A DNA stretch of 6,099 bases. Origin: Rubrivivax sp. Lineage in GTDB: Bacteria; Pseudomonadota; Gammaproteobacteria; Burkholderiales; Burkholderiaceae_C. The position numbers and the translations under genes were made by a program. Location: contig JADZCL010000388.1 in assembly GCA_020851615.1 (NCBI GenBank), positions 1 to 6,099 of the forward strand, read 5' to 3'. Position 1 is the first letter of the stretch. Each line of letters starts with the position of its first letter. Under the pieces are notes generated by a model. The model ran no database searches. It was not told where the DNA came from and saw nothing but the letters and a program-made list of their open reading frames with translations. Positions 1 through 5,796 of this stretch are shown here, in pieces.

Positions 1-244
1 GCCCTTCAGTGACGTAGGCCCACAGCAGCAGGCTCGCTGCGCGATAGGTGTAGAGGCGATGCCGCAGCAGCCCCGGCAGGCACAGCAGCAGCGGCACCAC
101 CTTGATGGCCCAGGTGCCGCGTCCGGTCGGCGCCAGCCACCACTCCCAGGCGAGGCCCAGACCCGCAAGGCTCAAGAGCGTGGCGACGACCAGGACTTGT
201 GCGACCTGCACGGCCGGGGGTGCTGCGGAAGCGTGGGCAGGCAT
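1..244 (-). CDS. DUF2069 family small membrane protein (5' part; 3' end beyond window)
   Basis: Only the first 81 codons are in the window; the gene is read leftwards from an ATG at 244 and leaves at position 1 without a stop. The translation begins MPAHASAAPP and is strongly hydrophobic, with likely membrane segments at about residues 14-32, 46-61 and 68-80. The stretch RHRLYTYRAASLLLWAYVTEG, split here as RHRLYTYRAA and SLLLWAYVTEG, matches the pattern I know from DUF2069 (a family of about 110-130 residue inner-membrane proteins of beta- and gammaproteobacteria), in which a 'LYTY...L...W..YFTEG' block is characteristic. No function is established for the family. The ATG at 244 is chosen because it gives a normal short N-terminus and leaves 18 bp to the divergent yihY-like start; the frame stays open further upstream but would then overlap that gene. 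No clear Shine-Dalgarno sequence precedes it. Family assignment is from memory of the motif. Confidence 0.82.
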   Translation of the reverse strand, partial: MPAHASAAPPAVQVAQVLVVATLLSLAGLGLAWEWWLAPTGRGTWAIKVVPLLLCLPGLLRHRLYTYRAASLLLWAYVTEG

Positions 245-266
245 GCTGGCATCATAGCCAGCATGC
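241..266. repeat. Perfect 10-bp inverted repeat spanning both divergent start codons
   Basis: The left arm GCATGCTGGC (241-250) and right arm GCCAGCATGC (257-266) are exact reverse complements around the 6-bp spacer ATCATA. The ATG of the DUF2069 gene (244, minus) and the ATG of the yihY-like gene (263, plus) occupy equivalent places in the two arms, so the dyad covers the whole 18-bp intergenic gap and both initiation sites. It could be an operator for a dimeric regulator, or a hairpin that hides a start codon in RNA. The symmetry is seen directly; any role is inferred. Confidence 0.6.
251..256 (-). promoter_or_regulatory. Possible -10 element (TATGAT) of the DUF2069 gene
   Basis: Read on the minus strand, the spacer of the inverted repeat is TATGAT, a 5/6 match to the sigma-70 -10 consensus TATAAT. 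If it is used with standard spacing, the first transcribed base would be position 244, which is the A of the start codon, giving a leaderless mRNA. There is no convincing TTGACA-like -35 box 16-18 bp upstream, so this is a weak call. Confidence 0.25.
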
Positions 267-1495
267 CCCGCCTCGATGCTCTGGCCCGCGCCCTTGGCCG
301 GCAACTGGGGTTGCTGGCGCGGGCCATCGGTGACTGGCCGTGGCTGGATACCGTGCGCACGCTGGGTCAGCGCTTTCGGGAAGACCGCCTGGGCCTGTCC
401 GCCGGCAGCCTGACATTTGCGACTCTGATCGCGCTGGTGCCGCTGCTGACGGTGATGCTCGCGGTCTTCACCGCCTTCCCGATGTTCGGCAGCTTCCAGG
501 TTGCGCTCGAGAAGTACTTCCTGCGCTCGCTCGTGCCCGAAGGCATTGCGCGTCCGGTCCTGCGTGCGCTCACGCAGTTCGCTGCCAACGCCCGCGGCAT
601 GGGCACTGCAGGCCTGCTGCTGCTGCTGGTGACGGCGCTGTCGATGATGCTGACCATAGACCGCACGCTCAGCGGCATCTGGCGTGTGCGCCACCCGCGC
701 ATGCTGGCGCAACGGCTGCTTGTCTACTGGGCTGCGCTGACGCTGGGGCCCTTGGCGATCGGCGTGAGCCTGAGCATGACGAGCTATGCGGTGTCGGCAT
801 CCAGAGGGCTGGTCGGCACCCTGCCTGGGCGCGTGAACCTGGTCTTCGACGTGTTGCAGTTCGCGCTGCTGGCCACCGCGATCGCGGGGCTCTTCCGCTA
901 CGTGCCCAACACCTTCGTGCGCTGGGCCCATGCCTGGTCCGGCGGCCTGTTCGTCGCGTGCGCCTTCGAGGTCGCCAAGGCGGGCCTGGCCTGGTATGTC
1001 GAGCGGGTGGGCAGCTTCTCGGCCGTCTACGGTGCCTTCGCGACGCTGCCCATCCTGCTGCTGTGGATCTACCTGGGCTGGGTGATCGTGCTGCTCGGCG
1101 CTGTCATCGCCGCCTACGCGCCCAGCCTGCAGATGCGTGTGGTGCGCGGACCCGACACGGCCGGGGCGCGTTTCACGCTCGCGCTGGAACTGCTCGGACG
1201 TTTGCGCGCAGCGCGCAGCGGCGGCGCGCACGGGCTGTCACTGCAGGCGCTGGCGCTGGCGATGCGGCGCGACCCGCTGCAGATCGAACCGGTGCTCGAC
1301 CGGCTGATCGACATCGGCTGGGTCGGCCGCCTGGAGGAGGCCGGCGCGCAGCGCCACGTGCTTCTGGGCGAGCCCGAGCACATGCTGCTCCAGCCGCTGG
1401 TGCAGGCGCTGCTGCTGGCGCCGCATCCGGCCAACGCCGCGGTGGCGCGGCACAGCGGCCTGCAGCGCGTGACGCTGGCGCAGGCGCTGGATTGA
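263..1495 (+). CDS. yihY: YihY/UPF0761 (BrkB-like) inner-membrane protein with C-terminal cytosolic extension
   Basis: This 410-residue protein belongs to the YihY/BrkB family (Pfam Virul_fac_BrkB), once mislabelled ribonuclease BN in E. coli; its biochemical function is unknown. Family hallmarks are visible: the first membrane segment with LSAGSLTFATLIALVPLLTV and AVFTAFPMF (residues about 45-76), TIDRTLSGIWR (131-141), VYWAALTLGPL (154-164), RYVPNT (212-217), and YGAFATLPILLLWIYLGW with VIVLLGA (256-280). About six membrane segments are expected, at roughly 47-75, 113-134, 153-177, 192-213, 222-245 and 258-288. Residues 300-410 form a soluble tail that E. coli YihY (about 290 residues) lacks; its helix-helix pattern LSLQALALAM...IEPVLDRLIDIGWVGRL suggests a winged-helix fold. 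The frame is open upstream to 59, but earlier starts would run into the divergent DUF2069 gene, and homologues begin close to the first membrane segment, so ATG 263 is preferred. No strong Shine-Dalgarno is present. The stop lies 12 bp from the convergent fliR stop. Confidence 0.88.
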   Translation: MPRLDALARALGRQLGLLARAIGDWPWLDTVRTLGQRFREDRLGLSAGSLTFATLIALVPLLTVMLAVFTAFPMFGSFQVALEKYFLRSLVPEGIARPVLRALTQFAANARGMGTAGLLLLLVTALSMMLTIDRTLSGIWRVRHPRMLAQRLLVYWAALTLGPLAIGVSLSMTSYAVSASRGLVGTLPGRVNLVFDVLQFALLATAIAGLFRYVPNTFVRWAHAWSGGLFVACAFEVAKAGLAWYVERVGSFSAVYGAFATLPILLLWIYLGWVIVLLGAVIAAYAPSLQMRVVRGPDTAGARFTLALELLGRLRAARSGGAHGLSLQALALAMRRDPLQIEPVLDRLIDIGWVGRLEEAGAQRHVLLGEPEHMLLQPLVQALLLAPHPANAAVARHSGLQRVTLAQALD

Positions 1496-1507
1496 GCCGC
1501 ACCGTGC

Positions 1508-2272
1508 TCAGCCGCCGAAGCGGGCGAGCATGTGCTCGATGGCCTGCTGCAGGGGCGTCTGCAAGGCCGGCAGCGTCAGCAGCAGGCCCAGCAGCCCGAC
1601 GGTGAGGGTGAGCGGAAAGCCGATCGAGAAGACGTTGATCTGCGCCGCCACCCGCGAGATCACGCCAAGCACCAGGTTGACCATCAGGAGCATGGCGATC
1701 AGCGGCAGGGCCAGCCACAGCCCGAGCGTGAAGATCTCCGCGCCCCAGCGCTGGGGCTGCGCATGCCGCAGCAGCGCCAGCGGCTCGGGGCCCACGGGAA
1801 AGCTCTGAAAGCTCTGCACGAGCACGCCGATCACCAACAGGTGGCCCCCGCCGACGATGAAGAGCCAGGCCACGGTGGTGCCGAGGAAACGCCCGGTCGC
1901 TGTGCCCTGGCTGGCCGTGACGGGGTCGAAGAAGCCGGCGAAGTTGAGCCCCATCTGCAGGCCGATGACTTCACCGGCAAACTCGATCGCGGCGAACACG
2001 ATGCGCACCGCAAAGCCCAGCGTCAGGCCCACGACCACCTGCTGCAGCACGAGGATGAAGGCCGCCGGCGAGTCCAGCGGCACCGGCGCGATCGGTGGCA
2101 GTGAGGCCTGCGCGGCCAGCGCGATGAAGGCCGACAGCGCCACGCGCAGGCGCATCGGTACCGTGCGTGTACCCAGCACCGGGATCGAGCTGAACAATGC
2201 CAGCGCGCGCAGGAAGGGCCACAGCAGCGGGGTGAGCCAGGCCAGGACCTCGGCCTCGGTGAAGCTGACCAC
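1508..2272 (-). CDS. fliR: Flagellar biosynthetic protein FliR (export gate)
   Basis: FliR is an integral inner-membrane component of the flagellar type III export gate, where one FliR joins five FliP and four FliQ in a helical assembly that passes substrates to the rod and hook. The 254-residue product has the family length and several hydrophobic segments (about 12-31, 43-60, 69-93, 128-153, 180-207, 213-240). Conserved blocks include GEVIGLQMGLNFAGFFDP (100-117, the most diagnostic region), LPIGGEP-like FPVGPEP (158-164) and FSIGFPLTLTVGLLGLLL (215-232). The start is a GTG at 2272 (MVSFTEAEVLAW); it lies 25 bp after the fliQ stop and has only a poor GCGGG-type ribosome site, so expression may depend on readthrough from fliQ. 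It is the last gene of the cluster; flhB, which often follows fliR, is absent, and the next gene is convergent. Confidence 0.96.
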   Translation of the reverse strand: MVSFTEAEVLAWLTPLLWPFLRALALFSSIPVLGTRTVPMRLRVALSAFIALAAQASLPPIAPVPLDSPAAFILVLQQVVVGLTLGFAVRIVFAAIEFAGEVIGLQMGLNFAGFFDPVTASQGTATGRFLGTTVAWLFIVGGGHLLVIGVLVQSFQSFPVGPEPLALLRHAQPQRWGAEIFTLGLWLALPLIAMLLMVNLVLGVISRVAAQINVFSIGFPLTLTVGLLGLLLTLPALQTPLQQAIEHMLARFGG

Positions 2273-2297
2273 GGCGCAGACCCGCTGCCGCGTTGCT

Positions 2298-2567
2298 TCA
2301 GCCCACGGCGCCTGGTATGCCTTGCAGCGTGCGCTGCAGGTACTCGACGAGCATCTGCAGCATCCAGGGTCCGGCGAAGGCGAGCACCGCGATGGCGGCC
2401 ACCACCTTGGGCACGAAGCTGAGGGTGGCCTCGTTGAGCTGTGTGGCGGCCTGGAAGACGCTCACCAGCAGACCCACCACCAGCACGGTGAGCAGGATGG
2501 GGGAGGCCACCATCAGCATCAGCATCAGCCCCTGCTGCCCGGCGTCGAGGACTTGTTGCGCGTTCAT
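2298..2567 (-). CDS. fliQ: Flagellar biosynthetic protein FliQ (export gate)
   Basis: FliQ is a small two-helix membrane protein that wraps the FliP/FliR core of the flagellar type III export gate. The product is 89 residues, the same as E. coli FliQ. Two hydrophobic segments (about 14-38 and 52-75) flank the conserved FQAATQLNEATLSFVPK (38-54), and AGPWML (65-70) is also typical. The ATG at 2567 is 11 bp after the fliP stop and is preceded by GGAA at a short spacing. The first membrane helix contains a run of three Leu-Met pairs encoded by an exact hexanucleotide repeat. The longer open frame that extends upstream here lies across fliP and is a shadow. Confidence 0.96.
   Translation of the reverse strand: MNAQQVLDAGQQGLMLMLMVASPILLTVLVVGLLVSVFQAATQLNEATLSFVPKVVAAIAVLAFAGPWMLQMLVEYLQRTLQGIPGAVG
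2511..2528. repeat. Hexanucleotide tandem repeat (CATCAG x3) inside fliQ
   Basis: Three exact copies of CATCAG lie at 2511-2516, 2517-2522 and 2523-2528. On the coding (minus) strand this is CTGATG x3, encoding Leu-Met three times at FliQ residues 14-19, in the first membrane helix. A change in copy number would add or remove two residues without shifting the frame. Confidence 0.85.
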
Positions 2568-2578
2568 GGCGATTCCGT

Positions 2579-3349
2579 TCAGGTGGCAAACGACGCCGCC
2601 AGCGAACCCAGCAGCAGGTTCCAGCCATCGGCGAGCACGAAGAGCATCAGCTTGAAGGGCAGGGCTACCAGGACCGGGCTGAGCATCATCATGCCCAGGC
2701 TCATCAGCACGCTGGCCACGACCATGTCGATGATCAGGAAGGGGATGAAGATCATGAAGCCGATCTGGAACGCGCTCTTGAGCTCGCTGGTCACGAAGGC
2801 CGGCACCAGCACACGCAGCGGCACCTGCTCGCCCTTCACGTCGGCGGGGAGCTTGGCCAGGCGGGCGAAGAGCTGGATGTCGGTCTGACGCACCTGCTTG
2901 AGCATGAAGCCGCGCAGCGGCGCCTCGCCGCGGCTGAGCGCTTCGTCGAAGGCGATCTCGCTGGCGGCGAAGGGGCGGTAGGCCTCCTCGTAGACCTTGT
3001 CGAAGGTCGGGCCCATCACGAAGAAGGTCAGGAACAGCGACAAGCCGAGGATCACCTGGTTGGGCGGTGCGGCCTGCGTGCCCAACGCCTGACGCAGGAG
3101 CGAGAGCACGATGACGATGCGGGTGAAGCCCGTCATCAGCAGCAGTGTCGCCGGCAGGAAGGACAGTGCCGTGAAGAACAGCAGCGTCTGGATCGGCACC
3201 GAATAGCTGCCGCCGCTGCCCTGGCCGATCAGCAGCGGCAGGCTGTTGCCGCTGGCGGACTGGGCGTGCACGCTGCCGACGGTCAGCAGCAGGCTGGCGG
3301 CAACCAGGATCGCGGCCTGACCCGCCCGGCCAATGCGCATGGCCATCAT
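2579..3349 (-). CDS. fliP: Flagellar biosynthetic protein FliP (export gate)
   Basis: FliP forms the pentameric centre of the flagellar type III export gate in the inner membrane. The 256-residue product starts with a signal-peptide-like segment (residues 1-29, hydrophobic [11 protein letters not shown] then the SVHA cleavage-type end), as known for FliP. The family signatures follow: [20 protein letters not shown] (56-75), [16 protein letters not shown] (77-92), [16 protein letters not shown] (183-198) and [20 protein letters not shown] (200-219). The conserved P-loop-like [18 protein letters not shown] (95-112) lies between. The ATG at 3349 overlaps the fliO stop as ATGA, which favours it over the in-frame ATGs at 3346 and 3340; no good Shine-Dalgarno is seen, fitting translational coupling to fliO. 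fliQ starts 11 bp after its stop. Confidence 0.96.
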   Translation of the reverse strand: MMAMRIGRAGQAAILVAASLLLTVGSVHAQSASGNSLPLLIGQGSGGSYSVPIQTLLFFTALSFLPATLLLMTGFTRIVIVLSLLRQALGTQAAPPNQVILGLSLFLTFFVMGPTFDKVYEEAYRPFAASEIAFDEALSRGEAPLRGFMLKQVRQTDIQLFARLAKLPADVKGEQVPLRVLVPAFVTSELKSAFQIGFMIFIPFLIIDMVVASVLMSLGMMMLSPVLVALPFKLMLFVLADGWNLLLGSLAASFAT

Positions 3350-3672
3350 CCGCGCCCGCGCAGGCGCTGCAGCAGCGGGTGCAGGGTCGCCGCCGGGGAC
3401 GGCGAGGCCTGCTCGTCCTGCGGCGCCATGGTGTGCAGGTTGCTGATGCCCTGGGGTGTGACGCCCAGCACCAGCCAGAGCCGCCCTTCGCCGTGACCGA
3501 CCTCGACCGTGACCAGGCGCTGGCTGCTCGACAGCGGCAGCACCGCCACGGTGCGTACCGTGCCCGGCGGCGTGCTCCCTGCAAGCGGCGTGCGCTTGAG
3601 GAACCACAGCGTGCCCGGGATCGCCACGACCACCAGCGCCAGCCACAACAGGGAACTCCACTCGTGCACCAT
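3346..3672 (-). CDS. fliO: Flagellar protein FliO (export gate assembly factor)
   Basis: FliO is a small, poorly conserved bitopic membrane protein that acts as an assembly scaffold for the FliP ring and is lost from some flagellar systems. The 108-residue product has one membrane helix (about 7-25, [18 protein letters not shown]) followed by a short soluble domain with the family pattern [20 protein letters not shown] (39-58) and [17 protein letters not shown] (66-82). The C-terminal tail is Pro/Ala/Arg-rich. ATG 3672 is 12 bp after the fliN stop and has a good GAGGA ribosome site (3682-3686) that overlaps that stop. Its own stop overlaps the fliP start by 4 bp. Assignment rests on sequence pattern plus position between fliN and fliP. 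Confidence 0.92.
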   Translation of the reverse strand: MVHEWSSLLWLALVVVAIPGTLWFLKRTPLAGSTPPGTVRTVAVLPLSSSQRLVTVEVGHGEGRLWLVLGVTPQGISNLHTMAPQDEQASPSPAATLHPLLQRLRGRG

Positions 3673-3681
3673 TGGGTACGG

Positions 3682-3686
3682 TCCTC
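3682..3686 (-). promoter_or_regulatory. Ribosome binding site of fliO, embedded in the fliN stop codon
   Basis: On the minus strand GAGGA lies 9 bases before the fliO ATG and shares bases with the fliN TGA (TGAGGA). Ribosomes ending fliN would sit on the fliO initiation site, so termination and reinitiation are probably linked. Confidence 0.6.
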
Positions 3687-4137
3687 AGGTGCGGCTGAGG
3701 CGGCGCATGCGTTCGCTGGGCGTGACGATGTCGGTCAGGCGGATGCCGAACTTGTCGTTGACGACGACGACCTCGCCCTGGGCGATCAGGTAGCCGTTGA
3801 CGAGGACGTCCATGGGCTCGCCGGCCAGCGCCTCGAGCTCCACCACCGAGCCCTGCGCAAGCTGCAGGATGTGTTTGATCGGAATCCGCGTGCGCCCCAG
3901 CTCCACGGTCAGTTGCACCGGGATGTCCAGGATCATGTTGATGTCGTTGCCGGCTGCTGCGGCACCGACCGCAGCGTTGCCGCTGCCGAAGTTGGCAAAC
4001 GCGGCCGGCGCCACGCTCTGCGCGGGTGCCGCGACTTCGCTGCCGGTTGATGCCGCAGGCTTGCTCTCCTCCAGGGCTGCGGCCCATTCGGCGGCCATGC
4101 GGTCCTCGTCGGACATCGGGGCGTTTTCAGCTGACAT
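3685..4137 (-). CDS. fliN: Flagellar motor switch protein FliN
   Basis: FliN forms the lower part of the cytoplasmic C-ring with FliM and FliG, binds the export ATPase complex via FliH, and takes part in CheY-P driven switching. The 150-residue product has the conserved SpoA/FliN domain at about 66-146: [18 protein letters not shown] (67-84), [20 protein letters not shown] (96-115), [11 protein letters not shown] (116-126) and the C-terminal ITD-like [16 protein letters not shown] (134-149). The N-terminus holds an [10 protein letters not shown] helix (15-24) like the E. coli FliN N-terminal helix, then an Ala-rich linker (28-63). ATG 4137 overlaps the fliM end by 11 bp and is preceded at 9 bases by GGAG; the in-frame ATG at 4116 would avoid the overlap but has no good ribosome site, so 4137 is preferred. 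Confidence 0.96.
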   Translation of the reverse strand: MSAENAPMSDEDRMAAEWAAALEESKPAASTGSEVAAPAQSVAPAAFANFGSGNAAVGAAAAGNDINMILDIPVQLTVELGRTRIPIKHILQLAQGSVVELEALAGEPMDVLVNGYLIAQGEVVVVNDKFGIRLTDIVTPSERMRRLSRT

Positions 4138-5134
4138 GGGGGTCGACTCCGATCCAGCCGAGCGTCGAGCTGGTGAGCAGTTGTTCGATCTTGATGGCGT
4201 ACTTGCCGTTGCTGGTGCCGTAGTGGCAGTCGAAGACCGGCACGCCGTCGACCTTGGCCTGGATGCAGGGCTCGAGGTCGAGCTCGACGAAGTCGCCGGG
4301 CTTGAACGCCAGGAGCTGCTCGACGGTGGCAGGCGCCGTGCCCAGCTCGGCCACGAGGTCGACCTCGGCGGCCTGGATCTGGTGCTTGAGCAGGTTCACC
4401 CAGCGCCGATCGGGCTCGACCGCATCGCCCTGGATGGTCGAGTACAGCACGTCGCGGATGGGCTCCAGCGTCGAGTAGGGGATGCAGAAGTGGACTGCGC
4501 CGGTGGTCTCGCCGATCTCGAGCGTGAAGTGGGTCGAGACGACGATTTCGCTGGGTGTGGCGATATTGGCGAATTGCGGTTGCATCTCCGAGCGCTGGTA
4601 CTCGAGCTCGAGCGGGTAGATGCCCTGCCACGCCCGCCGGTACTCGGTGACGATGCACTCGACCAGGCGCAGGATCACGCGCAGCTCGGTGGCGCTGAAG
4701 TCGCGGCCCTCGATGCGCGTGTGGAACTTGCCGATGCCTCCGAAGAGCGAGTCGATGACTGCGAACACCAGGCTCGGGTCGCAGACGATCAGGCCCGAGC
4801 CGCGCAGCGGTTTCACCGACATCAGGTTGAAGTTGGTCGGCACCATGATCTCGCGCAGGAAGGCGCTGAACTTCTGCACCTTGATGCCGCCGATGGAGAC
4901 CTCGGGCGACTTGCGGATCAAGTTGAACAGCCCGATGCGGATGTTGCGCGCAAAGCGTTCGTTGATGACCTCCATGGTCGGCATGCGACCACGGACGATG
5001 CGCTCCTGGTTGGCGATGTTGTAGTCGCGGATGCCGCCTTGAGGGACGTCCTCCTGCTCGAGCTTCTGGCTCTCGCCGGTGATGCCCTGCAGCAGTGCAT
5101 CGACTTCGTCTTGCGACAGGATCTGCTGGTTCAT
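4127..5134 (-). CDS. fliM: Flagellar motor switch protein FliM
   Basis: FliM is the middle-layer C-ring protein that binds CheY-P and passes the switching signal to FliG. The 335-residue product matches the E. coli length (334). The N-terminal CheY-P binding peptide is clear, QILSQDEVDALLQGI (residues 4-18). The CheC-like middle domain (about 40-230) carries the GGIG loop (132-135, the FliG-contacting GGxxG region) and GRDFSATE (143-150). The C-terminal SpoA domain (about 255-330) contains EVDLVAELGTAPATVEQLL (257-275) and FKPGDFVELD (277-286). ATG 5134 begins with the canonical MNQQILSQDEVDALL, so the open frame further upstream (to 5308), which lies over fliL, is rejected. The gap from fliL is 28 bp with a weak GGGG-type ribosome site. 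Its last 11 bp are shared with fliN. Confidence 0.97.
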   Translation of the reverse strand: MNQQILSQDEVDALLQGITGESQKLEQEDVPQGGIRDYNIANQERIVRGRMPTMEVINERFARNIRIGLFNLIRKSPEVSIGGIKVQKFSAFLREIMVPTNFNLMSVKPLRGSGLIVCDPSLVFAVIDSLFGGIGKFHTRIEGRDFSATELRVILRLVECIVTEYRRAWQGIYPLELEYQRSEMQPQFANIATPSEIVVSTHFTLEIGETTGAVHFCIPYSTLEPIRDVLYSTIQGDAVEPDRRWVNLLKHQIQAAEVDLVAELGTAPATVEQLLAFKPGDFVELDLEPCIQAKVDGVPVFDCHYGTSNGKYAIKIEQLLTSSTLGWIGVDPHVS

Positions 5135-5162
5135 GACGCGATCGACCCCGGGGCGGCCACCG

Positions 5163-5786
5163 TCACTGCACGATGAAGTTGGAGAAGTGCACCGCCACCA
5201 CCGGCAGCGCGACTGCTGCGCTCTTCTTCTTGCGCTTCTTCTTCGGCTTCGTGCCTTCGTCGTCCGCGGCGGCGGGATCGGCCTCGGTATCGGCCTCGGG
5301 TTCGTCAACCTCGATGCCCAGGGCGCGTGAGCTTGCGCGCTGGATCTCGCCGGCCAACTGGCGCTTGCCTTCCGGGTCGAGCATCTGCGCGGCCGTCTTG
5401 TGCGCCAGCACCATCAGGATGTTGTTGCGGATCGCCGGCATGTAGGACTTGACCAGCGCCTCGGTCTTGGACTCGTCGAGCTCCAGCGTCACCGCCACCT
5501 GCGCATAGCGCTCGACCTCACGGTCGGCCAGGTTGACGGTGAACGGATCGAGCGGCGTGAAGACCGGGACCACCTTGGGATCGCGCTTGGGTGCGGCCTT
5601 GGGGGCGGCCTCGTCGACCTGCGCGGTCTCGTCGCCCTCCTCATGGGTGGGCTTCTTCTTCAGCCACATGAAGACTGCACCGCCGCCACCACCCAGCAGC
5701 AGCACGGCGACGGCGATCAGGATCAGCAGCTTCTTCTTGCCCTTCGGGGCGACAGGGGCCTCGGCGGTGACGGCGGCAGTGGACAT
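5163..5786 (-). CDS. fliL: Flagellar basal body-associated protein FliL, with charged insertion
   Basis: FliL is a single-pass inner-membrane protein whose periplasmic domain rings the stator units and supports motor torque. The 207-residue product has a short basic cytosolic N-terminus (PKGKKK, 14-19), a membrane helix (about 20-42, with a GGGGG run at 32-36), a charged linker (43-70) and a FliL domain (about 72-160: YVPVFTPLDPF-like VVPVFTPLDPFTVNL, then RYAQVAVTLEL and IRNNILMVLAHKTAAQM). The usual C-terminal strand VHFSNFIVQ ends the protein. Between domain and strand is an insertion (about 160-190): an acidic part with repeated xEAD units then a Lys/Arg cluster PKKKRKKK. This makes it longer than E. 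coli FliL (about 154). ATG 5786 has an excellent GAGGAG ribosome site; the GTG at 5834 adds 16 residues unlike FliL and is rejected. Confidence 0.95.
   Translation of the reverse strand: MSTAAVTAEAPVAPKGKKKLLILIAVAVLLLGGGGGAVFMWLKKKPTHEEGDETAQVDEAAPKAAPKRDPKVVPVFTPLDPFTVNLADREVERYAQVAVTLELDESKTEALVKSYMPAIRNNILMVLAHKTAAQMLDPEGKRQLAGEIQRASSRALGIEVDEPEADTEADPAAADDEGTKPKKKRKKKSAAVALPVVAVHFSNFIVQ
5277..5300. repeat. 12-bp imperfect tandem duplication in the FliL insertion
   Basis: ATCGGCCTCGGT (5277-5288) is followed directly by ATCGGCCTCGGG (5289-5300), identical in 11 of 12 bases. On the coding strand it encodes two successive four-residue units, seen in the protein as PEAD then TEAD. This is a sign of replication slippage within the non-conserved part of FliL. 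Confidence 0.75.
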
Positions 5787-5790
5787 GGAA

Positions 5791-5796
5791 CTCCTC
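5791..5796 (-). promoter_or_regulatory. Strong ribosome binding site of fliL
   Basis: On the minus strand GAGGAG ends four bases before the fliL ATG at 5786. It is the best Shine-Dalgarno match in the cluster and decides the start against the upstream in-frame GTG at 5834. It suggests fliL is translated independently of fliK, unlike the coupled genes downstream. Confidence 0.75.

Noticed and set aside
1512..1523. Small CCGC-CGAA-GCGG hairpin near the end of fliR as an intrinsic terminator
   Set aside because: The stem is only 4 bp, has no following T-run on either strand, and lies inside the fliR coding sequence.
340..1605. Plus-strand 421-codon frame inside the yihY-like gene
   Set aside because: Its Ala/Arg/Gly/Pro-rich translation is the +1 shadow of the recognised membrane protein, with no domain of its own.
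2579..4087. Single minus-strand frame of 502 codons suggesting a FliP fusion
   Set aside because: Only the last 256 codons are FliP. The upstream part is a shadow of fliN and fliO, and the ATGA junction at 3349 marks the true start.
3797..5176. Long plus-strand open frame of 459 codons opposite fliM and fliN
   Set aside because: It is antisense to two clearly conserved genes, its translation is a low-complexity Leu/Asp/Glu/Arg-rich sequence mirroring their codon use, and it resembles no family. Long shadow frames are expected in GC-rich DNA.
5135..5308. N-terminal extension of FliM by 58 residues
   Set aside because: The extension overlaps fliL in another frame and is Arg/Pro/Ser-rich, whereas FliM proteins begin with the CheY-P binding peptide found right after ATG 5134.
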